From contig NZ_JAPNKC010000001.1 in the NCBI RefSeq assembly GCF_026626705.1, positions 5,022,001 to 5,086,000 on the forward strand: a stretch of 64,000 nucleotides of DNA, read 5' to 3'. A program made the position numbers and the translations under genes. Within the stretch, counting starts at the first letter, position 1, and every line of letters starts with the position of its first letter. The notes under the pieces were generated by a model that was not told the DNA's origin, made no database searches, and saw nothing but the letters and a program-made list of their open reading frames with translations. This DNA is from Pyxidicoccus sp. MSG2 (lineage in GTDB: Bacteria; Myxococcota; Myxococcia; Myxococcales; Myxococcaceae). Below are positions 47,849 to 55,688 of this stretch, one piece after another.

Positions 47849-48616
47849 CTACTTCACCGCGCGGGCCGTCCGGGCCTCGTCGCCCTGCGTCGCGGTGAAG
47901 GGCAGCGCGTCATGGCTCGGAGTGGACAGCTCGCGGGCGACGGCCGCCTCCAGCTCTCCGATGAAGGCGCCGAAGAGGCGCTCCTCCAGCGCGAGCGCTT
48001 CGTCCAGCGAGGCGCCTACAGCGGTGAGGCGTGCCACGCACGCGTCCTCGATGGTGCGCCGGTGGCTCTGCTCCTCGGTGACGACGCGGCCCAGTTCCTC
48101 ACGCACGCCGGGGTGGCGCGAGGCGGCCTTGTAGAGCGGGTAGAGCACCATGGCCCGCCGCTCAATCGCCGTCGTGGTGAGCAGGTAGTGGAGGTACATG
48201 TCCGGCGCGCCCGTGTAGGCCGTGGCCCAGGTGGCCAGCTCGTGGTCCAGCGCCTGGAAGTAGCGGCCCGCGGCCTCCGGGCAGAGGAAGGCCGTGATTT
48301 CGGCGCCGGCCACCTCCGCCGACAGGCGCTTGAAGGCGAAGGCGTGGCGCGTCTCGTCCGCGAGGTGACCGAGCACCTCCAGCGAAGGATGCCGGTCCGC
48401 AACGGTGCGTGAAATCTTCCGCGCTCCGATGAACTCCATGAGGGACACGGTGTGCAGCCAGCGCGCTTCGAGCTGCGGTATCTGGGCAATCTGGCGGAGC
48501 ACGGCCTGGATTCGGTCTCGCATGGCGCCGCCGTGTAGCGCGCCGGGCGTCAGCGTGCGAGCACGAAGACGCTCGGCCGGATGCACGGGGGAGGGCGCGG
48601 GCGTGGCGGAAGACAC
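47849..48616 (-). CDS. Ferritin-like di-iron protein
   Basis: This protein is up to 255 aa. Two ExxH motifs (DETRH about 87-91 and EEQSH about 181-185) plus Glu in LMEFIG (about 61) and IERRAM (about 152) give the four-helix di-iron carboxylate signature. Helices are long and the core is Tyr/His rich (PDMYLHYLLTTTAIERR). The substrate or role (oxygenase, oxidase or iron handling) is unknown. The GTG at 48616 lies 22 bp after the exporter stop; ATG 48523 would remove 31 Pro/Ala-rich residues and may be the real start. Confidence 0.72.
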   Translation of the reverse strand: MSSATPAPSPVHPAERLRARTLTPGALHGGAMRDRIQAVLRQIAQIPQLEARWLHTVSLMEFIGARKISRTVADRHPSLEVLGHLADETRHAFAFKRLSAEVAGAEITAFLCPEAAGRYFQALDHELATWATAYTGAPDMYLHYLLTTTAIERRAMVLYPLYKAASRHPGVREELGRVVTEEQSHRRTIEDACVARLTAVGASLDEALALEERLFGAFIGELEAAVARELSTPSHDALPFTATQGDEARTARAVK

Positions 48617-48638
48617 GCAGTGAGCGGGTGCTACCGGC

Positions 48639-49514
48639 TCACGATGCCGCCGCCGGCCGTGACGTCGCCGCGCTGCCCGCGGACGCGAGGATGACGCAGC
48701 CGATGGCCACCCACTGCAACACGGTGAGCTGCTCGCGGAGGAACAGCAGCCCCGCCAGCGCCGCGAGCGCCGGCTCCAGGCTCATCAGGATGCCGAACGT
48801 CCGCGTCGGCAGCGCCTTCAGCGCAATCATCTCCAGCGAGTAGGGCAGCGCGCTCGACAGCACCGCCACGCCCAGCGCCACCGGCCACAGCGACACGTTC
48901 AGCAGCTCCCGCCCCGCGTGCGCCACGCCGAACGGAAAGGCCAGCAACGCCGCCGTCACCATCCCCAGCGACGTCGCCGTGCCGCCGTGCACCGCCGCGC
49001 CGGCCCGCTGCCCGAAGAGGATGTACAGCGCCCAGCACATGCCCGCGACCAGCGCCAACACCACGCCCACCGGGTCCAACGCCTGGGACGCCTCCGACAG
49101 CGGGAGAATCAGCAGGATGCCCGCCACCGCGAGCAGCGCCCACACGAAGTCCAGGGCCCTGCGCGTCGCCAGCAACGCCACCGCGAGCGGGCCCGTGAAT
49201 TCGATGGCCACCGCGATGCCCAGCGGAATCCGCTCCAGCGCCAGGTAGAACGTCAGGTTCATCACGCCCAGCGCCGCGCCGTACACCATGACGACGCGCA
49301 GCTCGCGGCCGGTGAGCTTCGTCCGCCACGGACGCCAGACGGCCAGCAATATCAGCGCGGCGAAGGCCAGCCGCAGCGCCGTGGCCCCCTGCGCGCCGAC
49401 GGCGGGAAACATCCCCTTCGCCAGCGAGGCTCCGAACTGGATGGTGCTCATCGCCGCCAGCACCGCCAGCACCGCCATGCCTACCGGGCCAGTCTTCGTC
49501 CTCGTTCCAGACAT
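48639..49514 (-). CDS. EamA-family exporter (RhtA-like)
   Basis: This 291-aa protein has ten predicted helices in two EamA halves (GASLAKGMFPAVGAQGATALRL, FYLALERIPLGIAVAIEFTGPL, ALPYSLEMIALKALPTRTFGILMSLEPALAALAGLL, read in parts). The last block matches RhtA-type threonine/homoserine exporters. The start at 49514 skips a shadow N-terminal extension. It shares a transcript with the ferritin-like gene 22 bp downstream. Confidence 0.88.
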   Translation of the reverse strand: MSGTRTKTGPVGMAVLAVLAAMSTIQFGASLAKGMFPAVGAQGATALRLAFAALILLAVWRPWRTKLTGRELRVVMVYGAALGVMNLTFYLALERIPLGIAVAIEFTGPLAVALLATRRALDFVWALLAVAGILLILPLSEASQALDPVGVVLALVAGMCWALYILFGQRAGAAVHGGTATSLGMVTAALLAFPFGVAHAGRELLNVSLWPVALGVAVLSSALPYSLEMIALKALPTRTFGILMSLEPALAALAGLLFLREQLTVLQWVAIGCVILASAGSAATSRPAAAS

Positions 49515-49792
49515 GCGCGGCGCACCTTCGCACGCAGACAGCGCGCGCCCTACGCCCATCCGTCACCCGGCCGCGCCCGCGAAGTCACCCCGCCCCTGTC
49601 CACTGCCGGGCACCCACCTGCCCTCGGGGGCAGCACCAGGCCGCTGGACAACAGTCCCCTGACTCATGGGTTTGACGCGACTCGCGTGGGACCGCTTAGC
49701 TCGCCGTCAGGAGAAAGTGCGGTGGTCGGCGCTGCATGGCACCGCGAGGCAACATCCACGTCGGTGACTGGTTCCCGGGGGGGGCGACCAGC

Positions 49793-50608
49793 ATGAGGCC
49801 TCAAGAAGGATTGTTTCATTCACCCGGCGACTTCAGCGCCCTGGCCGTCTGGCGGTTGAGCCGCTCCAGCGCCGCGTCGCAGGTGCGTGAGGCCGCCGCC
49901 GATGCCTACGCGGAGCTGCGCCGCGCCGGTGACATCCAGGCCGTGCTCGCCTTCGACGCCTCACTCGTGTGCCTCCATGCCGAAGCGGAGGCAGGCCCGC
50001 CGCTGCTCCCCCGCGTCACCGCCCACGCGCGCTTTCCCTCCACCCAGGCCCAGGTGCTGGTGCAGCTCGCCGCCCGCACCCGCGAGCGCCTCCGCTGGGC
50101 CCTGCGCCTCACCGCCGCCCGCGTCGCCGGAGTCCTCGTCCCCGAGGAGGAGGTCCTCGGCGGCCGCATCGGCGAGGGGCTCGAGCCACTGGGCCTCCGC
50201 GACTCGGGCCGCGCGCCCTCCCGCGACGAGGTGCGCAGGAGCGCCATCGTCGCCTCCGGCCCGCTGTCCGGCGCCGCGTGGGTGCTCTACCTGCGCTTCC
50301 AGCAGGACGTGCCCCGCCCGCGCATGCGCCTGGTGCGCGACGCTCCCGAGGACGCGCGCGACGCGTCCGCCCTTGGAGACTTCATCCACCGGGGCTTCCC
50401 CTTCCAGCAGGCCGGCGGGGCGGGACTGGCCTTCCTCGCCGCCTCCTCGGACCCGACGCGCTTCCACCCCGCGCTCGACACAATGCTCCGCACGCCCCAC
50501 GTGTCGCCGCGCCTCGCCACACCCGTGGGAGGGGGTTTGTACCTTGCACCCTCGCGGGACTGGCTCCAGGACGTCAGCGGAGACCCATTGCGCGAGGCCG
50601 CGTCATGA
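49793..50608 (+). CDS. DyP-peroxidase-like protein lacking the haem histidine
   Basis: This 271-aa protein follows the order of DyP peroxidases: GLEPLGLRDSGRAP (degenerate GxxDG loop, Asp kept), SAIVASGPLSGAAWVLYLRFQQDV (the GSYLVVR strand), DAPEDARDASALGDFIHRGFPF (the haem His-Ile-Arg...RRGYPY region), GLAFLAASSDPTRFHPALDTML and TPVGGGLYLAPS. The proximal His expected in the HIR motif is not visible; the sequence reads DARDAS there. It may therefore not bind haem as usual. A further ATG at 49736 would add 19 residues. It is first of five genes joined by overlapping ATGA codons. The DyP call is from pattern only and moderate. Confidence 0.65.
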   Translation: MRPQEGLFHSPGDFSALAVWRLSRSSAASQVREAAADAYAELRRAGDIQAVLAFDASLVCLHAEAEAGPPLLPRVTAHARFPSTQAQVLVQLAARTRERLRWALRLTAARVAGVLVPEEEVLGGRIGEGLEPLGLRDSGRAPSRDEVRRSAIVASGPLSGAAWVLYLRFQQDVPRPRMRLVRDAPEDARDASALGDFIHRGFPFQQAGGAGLAFLAASSDPTRFHPALDTMLRTPHVSPRLATPVGGGLYLAPSRDWLQDVSGDPLREAAS

Positions 50609-51027
50609 CAGCCCCGGAGGCGGACGCATGGGCGGGGAGGCGACTCGGGCCGGGCGAAACATGTACAACCACGATGGGGGCCTGGAGACGGGCCCGGGGG
50701 GGAATCTCAGTGGACGGCAACGACACCACCAACACACCTCGCATCGTCAACGTCACCGTGGCCAGCTCGATGGGCGCGTACCTGCTGCGCACCCAGGAAC
50801 TGGGAGCGGTGGAGGGACCGGAGGGCTCACTCGCGCTCCACCCGGCGCTGCAGCCGGTGCTGGAGGCGCTGCACCACGTCCTCGCCGGAGGCGAGGTGGC
50901 GGTGCACGTGCTGCGCAGCGGCAACCCGGACATCGTCGCGGAGCTGGACCGCCGGGCGGCGTACGCCACCCAGGAAGCCAACATCCTCAACAGGGTCTCC
51001 GGCTCCTCCCTCACCACCACGGTATGA
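50605..51027 (+). CDS. Small conserved-looking protein in the five-gene operon
   Basis: This protein is 140 aa if it starts at the ATG overlapping the previous stop. A GTG at 50710, preceded by GGGGGGGAATCTCA, would give 105 aa and removes an unconvincing Arg/Gly/Thr-rich N-terminus. The core reads RIVNVTVASSMGAYLLRTQELGAV, LALHPALQPVLEALHHVL, AVHVLRSGNPDIVAELDRRAAYATQEANILNRVSG, mostly helical and soluble. Family unknown. Its stop overlaps the kinase start, so it is made in step with the kinase and could be its sensor partner or target; that is inference. Confidence 0.65.
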   Translation: MTAPEADAWAGRRLGPGETCTTTMGAWRRARGGISVDGNDTTNTPRIVNVTVASSMGAYLLRTQELGAVEGPEGSLALHPALQPVLEALHHVLAGGEVAVHVLRSGNPDIVAELDRRAAYATQEANILNRVSGSSLTTTV

Positions 51028-52373
51028 GCGCTCGCAACACCGTCACGGCCGCCTTCCGCCGGTGGACCCGCTCCCAGGACGCGGCCGAAGTGCTGGCCGC
51101 CGCGGGCGTGGGCCCCTGGCTGGGTCTCACCGTCTTCGTGGTGGGCCTGCTGGCCGTGGCGGCGTGGGCGCCGGGCGCGCGGCTGTTCTTCGGCATTCCC
51201 TTCGGCACCGCGCTGCTGTGCGCCGCGCCCATGCTGGCCAGCGGCCTGCTCTTCTCCGCTGTCCACCGGCGCCGCCGCCGAATCGAGCCGTGGGGCTGGC
51301 TGTGGCTCGCCCTCGGCGTGGCCACCGTGCACTTCTTCGTGGCCGCCCTCATGGCGCTGTCCGCGCGGCCGGGCGCCGCCGTCCTCGCGTCCCTCTTCCT
51401 CTTCACCACCGCCTTCCACGGCCGGCTGCACCGCGTGACGCCGCGCCAGCCCTTCCTCGCCCTGGGCACCGCGGTGGCGCTGCTCGCCGCATTCCAGCTG
51501 CGGGTGAGCGACGAGCACCTGGCCCTCTTCGGCGTCATCGGCCCCGCGGCGCTCGCCGCGCAGCTCTACCTGGGCACCTTCGCCGTGCAGCATGACCGGG
51601 CCCGCGCGGACGCGGAGCGCCTGCGCGCCGCCGTGCACGCGCAACTGCTGGAGCAGCAGGAGCGCGACGTGGGCCGGCTGTCCCAGGCGCTGGGGGAAAT
51701 CCTCGGCTACCACCATGACCTGGACAACGCGCTCCTGTCGGCGGGCAGCGCGGCGGACATGCTCACCGTCATGGGCGTGCAGCGGGGCGCGCTGGGCCGC
51801 ATGGAGTTCGAGGAGCTGGTGAAGAAGCTCCACGAGAGCCTCGCGCAGATAAAGGAGATGGTGACGGAGATTCGCGCCAAGGGCCGGCGCTACGCGGGCG
51901 CCGAGCCGGAGCCGGTGGAGCTGCCTCCGCTGCTGGAGGCGGTGCAGGTCAGCGTGGGCCTGCGCTTCCCGGACGTGGACATCCAGGTGGAGGTGGAGGC
52001 GGAGAAGGACGCGCCCCTGAGGGCCCTCATGCGCGGCGGCGCGTCCACCCTGCGCCGGGTGGTGGAGAACCTGGTGCTCAACGCCTGCGAAGGAGACGGC
52101 GAGCAGAGCGCCGCGGAGGTGCGCATCCGCGCGCGCGTGGAGCCGCTCAGCGGACGGCTGGAGGTCGTCATCATCGACGACGGGCCGGGCTTCCAGACCG
52201 CGCGCCTCACCGGCCCCACCGAGGAGCTGTACACCACCAAGCAGCAGGGCACCGGGCTGGGCCTCTACACCAGCGAGTGCCTGCTGCGCGCCAGCGGCGG
52301 CATGCTGCACCGGCAGAACGCGCCCGGCGGCGGCGCCCTGCTGCGCATGCTCATTCCAAGGGAGTACCGATGA
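51024..52373 (+). CDS. Membrane histidine kinase with HDxxN-type H-box
   Basis: This 449-aa protein has about five or six membrane helices in residues 30-190 without a large periplasmic loop. A coiled coil follows, then the H-box GEILGYHHDLDNALLSAG (His-Asp-x-x-Asn type). HATPase motifs are ENLVLNACEGDGEQ, IIDDGPGF and GTGLGLYTSECLL. The multi-helix sensor suggests it reads the membrane or quinone state. No receiver domain or response regulator lies in the operon. It starts in the stop of the small protein and ends in the start of the isoprenyl-synthase-like gene, both ATGA. Confidence 0.88.
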   Translation: MSARNTVTAAFRRWTRSQDAAEVLAAAGVGPWLGLTVFVVGLLAVAAWAPGARLFFGIPFGTALLCAAPMLASGLLFSAVHRRRRRIEPWGWLWLALGVATVHFFVAALMALSARPGAAVLASLFLFTTAFHGRLHRVTPRQPFLALGTAVALLAAFQLRVSDEHLALFGVIGPAALAAQLYLGTFAVQHDRARADAERLRAAVHAQLLEQQERDVGRLSQALGEILGYHHDLDNALLSAGSAADMLTVMGVQRGALGRMEFEELVKKLHESLAQIKEMVTEIRAKGRRYAGAEPEPVELPPLLEAVQVSVGLRFPDVDIQVEVEAEKDAPLRALMRGGASTLRRVVENLVLNACEGDGEQSAAEVRIRARVEPLSGRLEVVIIDDGPGFQTARLTGPTEELYTTKQQGTGLGLYTSECLLRASGGMLHRQNAPGGGALLRMLIPREYR

Positions 52374-53107
52374 GCGGCGGGGCCCTGTACCAGGAATCAC
52401 TGCGACTGCTGCGGCGGCTGGAGCTGCCGGAGGTGTCCGAGCGCGACGTGCTCGCCGCGCTGGAGGCGGCCCAGCCCGGGCCCCTGCCCCTCTTCTACGA
52501 GGCGGGCGCCGAGGCCGGGCTGCCCCGGGACATCCTGCTGGCGCGCGGCGCGGGACTGTTCTTCAGCTTCTGCGCGGGCAACCTCGCGGACGACCTCATC
52601 GACGGCGACTGCACCTACCACGAGGCGCCGCTGCGCGTGGGCCCGTGCGTGCAGTTCCTCCTGCAGAACCTGGCCTTCGCCACGCTCGCGGGAGAACAGG
52701 CGCGGGTGCCCGCGCCCGCGCTGGCGGAGGCCGCGCTCATGCTGGCGAAGGCGGCGGGCCCCCAGGCGCTGGAGGTCCGCGCGCGCGAGTGGACGGCGCC
52801 GTTGTTCCGCCAGGTGGCCGAGGGCATCGCCGGCCAGCAGTGGGCGGCGTACCTGCGCGTGCTGTGGGCGGGCACGGTGCTGGAGGAGCGCGCGGCGGTG
52901 GCGGGCCGGGCACTGGGCGTGGCCGCCCACGTGGTGGAGGACATCCGCTCGCGCGACGCGCGCTTCACCAGCATGCCGCGCGAGGACCGCAACGTGGTGG
53001 TGGGCTGGGCCCGCACCGCCACCGAGTCACTTCGGCGGCAGGACCTGCGCTGCCTGGATGCGGCGCTGCGCCGCATCGAACCGATTCTCCCGGAGGTGGA
53101 GTCATGA
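52370..53107 (+). CDS. Isoprenyl-diphosphate-synthase-like protein
   Basis: This 245-aa protein is helical and begins like class I isoprenoid enzymes, with an Asp-rich motif LADDLIDGD (about 80-88) that matches the first DDxxD. The second Asp-rich motif is altered (HVVEDIRSRDAR near 200-211), and the protein is about 60-100 residues shorter than typical chain-elongating synthases. It may bind a prenyl diphosphate without elongating it, act as a terpene cyclase-like enzyme, or be regulatory. The ATGA overlap on both sides ties it to the kinase and the methyltransferase. Confidence 0.78.
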   Translation: MSGGALYQESLRLLRRLELPEVSERDVLAALEAAQPGPLPLFYEAGAEAGLPRDILLARGAGLFFSFCAGNLADDLIDGDCTYHEAPLRVGPCVQFLLQNLAFATLAGEQARVPAPALAEAALMLAKAAGPQALEVRAREWTAPLFRQVAEGIAGQQWAAYLRVLWAGTVLEERAAVAGRALGVAAHVVEDIRSRDARFTSMPREDRNVVVGWARTATESLRRQDLRCLDAALRRIEPILPEVES

Positions 53108-53979
53108 GGGCCGAAGCCCCGAAGGTCGACGCGTGGCGTGAAGAGGTGGCCGGGTACTACGACGAGAAGACGGAGCGCATCCTCCGGCGGTACGGGCCGG
53201 GGCCGCGCGTGCACTACCACGCCGGGCTGGTGGACGCGGTGCCGCCGCCCGGCTCGCCGGAGGACGTGGTGCGCGCGCAGGTGCACGGCGCGCAGGAGTC
53301 GCTGCTCGCGGAGCTGGCGCGCGCGGTGGGCCGCTTCCCCGACGGCGGCGAGGTGCTGGACGTGGGCTGCGGCCTGGGCGGCGGCGCGCTGTACTGGGCG
53401 GCCGAGCACCGCGCGAGGGTGACGGCGGTGACGAACGTGCCCTCGCACGTGGAGCTGGTGCGGGGCTTCGCGGAGACCGCGGGCCTGGGCGCACGGGTGC
53501 GGCCGCTCTTGTGTGACGCGCTCGCGGTGCCGGGCCGCGCATGCTTCGACGCGGTGGTGGCGGTGGAGAGCGCGTGCTACCTGCCACGCGCCGACTGGTT
53601 CCGCCGCGTGCGCGCGCTGCTCAAGCCCCGGGGCGTGGTGGCCATCGCCGACTGCTTCCTCGGCCGGCCCGAGGCGGCGGTGCCCTTCGACCGGTACTGG
53701 CGCACGCGCATCGGCTCCATGGCCGAGTACCTGTCGGCCGCGCACGCCGCGGGGCTGGAGTTGGAGGTGCGCGACGACGTGTCCGCGCGCGTGGTGGGCT
53801 TCTGGTCCCTCACGCTGGAGTTGCTGGCGCACGAGCGGGCGCACCTCGGCGGCCCGTACCCTTCGCGTGGCGCCTCCTTCGCGGGGCGCGAGTCCAGCCG
53901 CGAGCACCTGCGGCTCCAGCAGGCGCTGATGGATGGCGGACTGGAGTACGCGCTGCTCGTGCTCCGCCGCGTGGGGTGA
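53104..53979 (+). CDS. SAM-dependent small-molecule methyltransferase
   Basis: This 291-aa protein has a start VAGYYDEKTERILRRYGPGPRVHYHAGL and then motif I VLDVGCGLGGGALYWA (about 84-99), CDALAVPG and VVAVESACYLPRADWFRRV, as in the SAM fold of geranyl-diphosphate C-methyltransferases and tocopherol-type enzymes. A YYDEK...YGPGxxxHYH N-terminus is shared by several natural-product methyltransferases. Next to the isoprenyl-synthase-like gene it suggests methylation of a prenyl or terpenoid compound, though that is inference. It is the last of the five coupled genes. Confidence 0.85.
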   Translation: MRAEAPKVDAWREEVAGYYDEKTERILRRYGPGPRVHYHAGLVDAVPPPGSPEDVVRAQVHGAQESLLAELARAVGRFPDGGEVLDVGCGLGGGALYWAAEHRARVTAVTNVPSHVELVRGFAETAGLGARVRPLLCDALAVPGRACFDAVVAVESACYLPRADWFRRVRALLKPRGVVAIADCFLGRPEAAVPFDRYWRTRIGSMAEYLSAAHAAGLELEVRDDVSARVVGFWSLTLELLAHERAHLGGPYPSRGASFAGRESSREHLRLQQALMDGGLEYALLVLRRVG

Positions 53980-54121
53980 GCCGCTCGAACCCCGTGAGAT
54001 GACAGGCTCGCCTGCCCGGCCGCTGACGGTCCGAGCAGCGGGCATCCAGGCCGCGAGGACAGGTGCCGCAGAGCGTCAGCGCCCCCAGCCTTTGGCCAGT
54101 CATCTCATGGGAGGCGTCTCG

Positions 54122-54379
54122 ATGAAGACTTTCAAGCGATGGATGGTGCTGGGCACGGTGGCGGCGGCCATGACGGTGGCGGCCTGCCGGGAGAAGAACC
54201 GCGAGCAGGAAGGCGCGGGCATGGAGGGCACGGGTGGCTCGGGCTCCAGCGTCATGGAAGGCGAGGGCCAGGGCACCGGCGGCAGCGGCAAGATGAAGAA
54301 GGCGGATGCCGGCACGAAGATGGACGCGGGCACCGGTGGCTCCGGCAGCGTGGACACGGTTCCTGAAGACACCGAGTAG
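54122..54379 (+). CDS. Small lipoprotein with GTGGSG repeats
   Basis: This 85-aa protein starts at an ATG preceded by GGAGGCGTCTCG. The signal ends AAMTVAAC. The mature 65 residues are low complexity: GTGGSG occurs three times (MEGTGGSGSS, GQGTGGSGKM, AGTGGSGSV), with Lys/Asp/Glu around. It is probably an unstructured tether on a membrane. No family. It stands alone, 142 bp after the methyltransferase gene. Confidence 0.72.
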   Translation: MKTFKRWMVLGTVAAAMTVAACREKNREQEGAGMEGTGGSGSSVMEGEGQGTGGSGKMKKADAGTKMDAGTGGSGSVDTVPEDTE

Positions 54380-54451
54380 TCATTCGCTCGCAACGGCATG
54401 AAGGCGCCGGGTTCCGGGAAGCGCCCGGGACCCGGCGCCGCATGCGTGCGT

Positions 54452-55588
54452 CTACAGCAGCGGCGTCAGCGCGGCGAGCAGCCGGTCCACGTCCTCCGGC
54501 GTGTTGTAGAGGTGCGGCGACACGCGCAGGTTCTCCCCGCGCACGCTGACGTGGAGGTCCTGCGCCGCCAGTCGCTGCGCCACCCCGGGCGCGTACCCGC
54601 CCCGGCGCCGCAGGCCGATGAGGTGCCCCACGCGGTGCGCCTCGGGCGTGACTTCCAGCCGCAACCCGGTTGCACCCCGGGCGATGCGCTCCGTCAGCAC
54701 GCGCAGCGTGCGCTGGATTTCGTCCACGCCCCAGTCCAGCAACTGGGCCAGCCCGGCCGCGGCCATGGGCACCAACTGGAAGTTGCTGCGCTCGCCCACG
54801 TCGAAGCGGCGCGCGCCGGGCTGGTACGCGTCGCGGTAGTCCACCAGCCGGGCGAAGTCCTCGCTGCCCTGGCGCATCAGCCAGTTGTGCTCCAGCGGCT
54901 GGCCCTCGCGGTGCTGGGGCGCCACGTAGAGGTAGCCCTGGCTGTAGGGCCCCATCAGCCACTTGTAGCCGGCGACCACGAGGAAGTCCGGCCGCACGGT
55001 GCCCACGTCGAAGGGCAGCGCGCCCACCGACTGTGTGCCGTCCACCGCCAGCGCGGCGCCCACCTCGCGCGCCCGCTCGCCCACGCGCACCAGGTCCACC
55101 CACGCGCCGTCCGTCCAATGGCAGTGCGGCACCGCCACCACCGCGCAGCGAGAGTCCACCTGCGCCAGCACCGCGCGCGTCCAGTCGCCGTCCGCCGGGC
55201 GCGCCACGGTGAGGACTTCGGCGCCCGCGCGCCGCGCCGCCTCGTGCCACGGGTAGAAGTTGGAGGGGAACTCCCCCGCCAGCACCACGATGCGCTGGCC
55301 CTCGCGCACGCGCACGTTGGCCGCCGCCACCCCCATGCCGTAGCTGGCCGACGGCACCAGCGCCACGCCGTCCGCGTCCGCGCCGACCAGGCGGGCGAAG
55401 AGCCCCCGCAGCGCTTCCGAGTGGGTGAAGAAGTCCGCCGACGTCAGGCGCCAGGGCTGCGCCTTCATCCCCAGCGCCGCCTCGCCCGCCGCGCGCACCG
55501 AGCGCAGCTGCGGGGACATGTACGCGCAGTTGAGGTACGTGACGCCGTCGGGAATCTCGAACAGGTGTCGCTGGCCAGGCAGGGGCAT
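54452..55588 (-). CDS. Class V aminotransferase-fold PLP enzyme
   Basis: This 378-aa protein has YLNCAYMSPQ near the N-terminus, ALVPSASYGMGVAAANV, VPHCHWTDGAWVDL, AVDGTQSVGALPFDV and VAGYKWLMGPYSQGYLYV, which contains the Schiff-base Lys (about 221). The set fits cysteine-desulfurase/isopenicillin-epimerase-like enzymes of PF00266. No active-site Cys typical of NifS/SufS is seen in the C-terminal part, so a desulfurase is less likely than an epimerase, transaminase or lyase. Divergent from the regulatory-domain protein with 100 bp between. Confidence 0.9.
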   Translation of the reverse strand: MPLPGQRHLFEIPDGVTYLNCAYMSPQLRSVRAAGEAALGMKAQPWRLTSADFFTHSEALRGLFARLVGADADGVALVPSASYGMGVAAANVRVREGQRIVVLAGEFPSNFYPWHEAARRAGAEVLTVARPADGDWTRAVLAQVDSRCAVVAVPHCHWTDGAWVDLVRVGERAREVGAALAVDGTQSVGALPFDVGTVRPDFLVVAGYKWLMGPYSQGYLYVAPQHREGQPLEHNWLMRQGSEDFARLVDYRDAYQPGARRFDVGERSNFQLVPMAAAGLAQLLDWGVDEIQRTLRVLTERIARGATGLRLEVTPEAHRVGHLIGLRRRGGYAPGVAQRLAAQDLHVSVRGENLRVSPHLYNTPEDVDRLLAALTPLL

Positions 55589-55688
55589 GGTGGCGGGAGT
55601 CTACGGCCGCGCGGCTCGGAGAGTGGCGCTTTCGGTGGGCCGTCGCATGGCCCTGCTATCGTGTCGCCGCGACTGGAGGCGCTCGAGC

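Noticed and set aside
49737-49752. TGGCACC-like -24 box before the five-gene operon
   Set aside because: The GG and GC are 9 bp apart where sigma-54 requires 10, and it lies where the first coding region may start.
50605-50709. Extra N-terminal domain of the small operon protein
   Set aside because: The 35 residues before GTG 50710 are Arg/Gly/Thr-rich without hydrophobic pattern and may be untranslated leader; kept only as an alternative because of the ATGA overlap.
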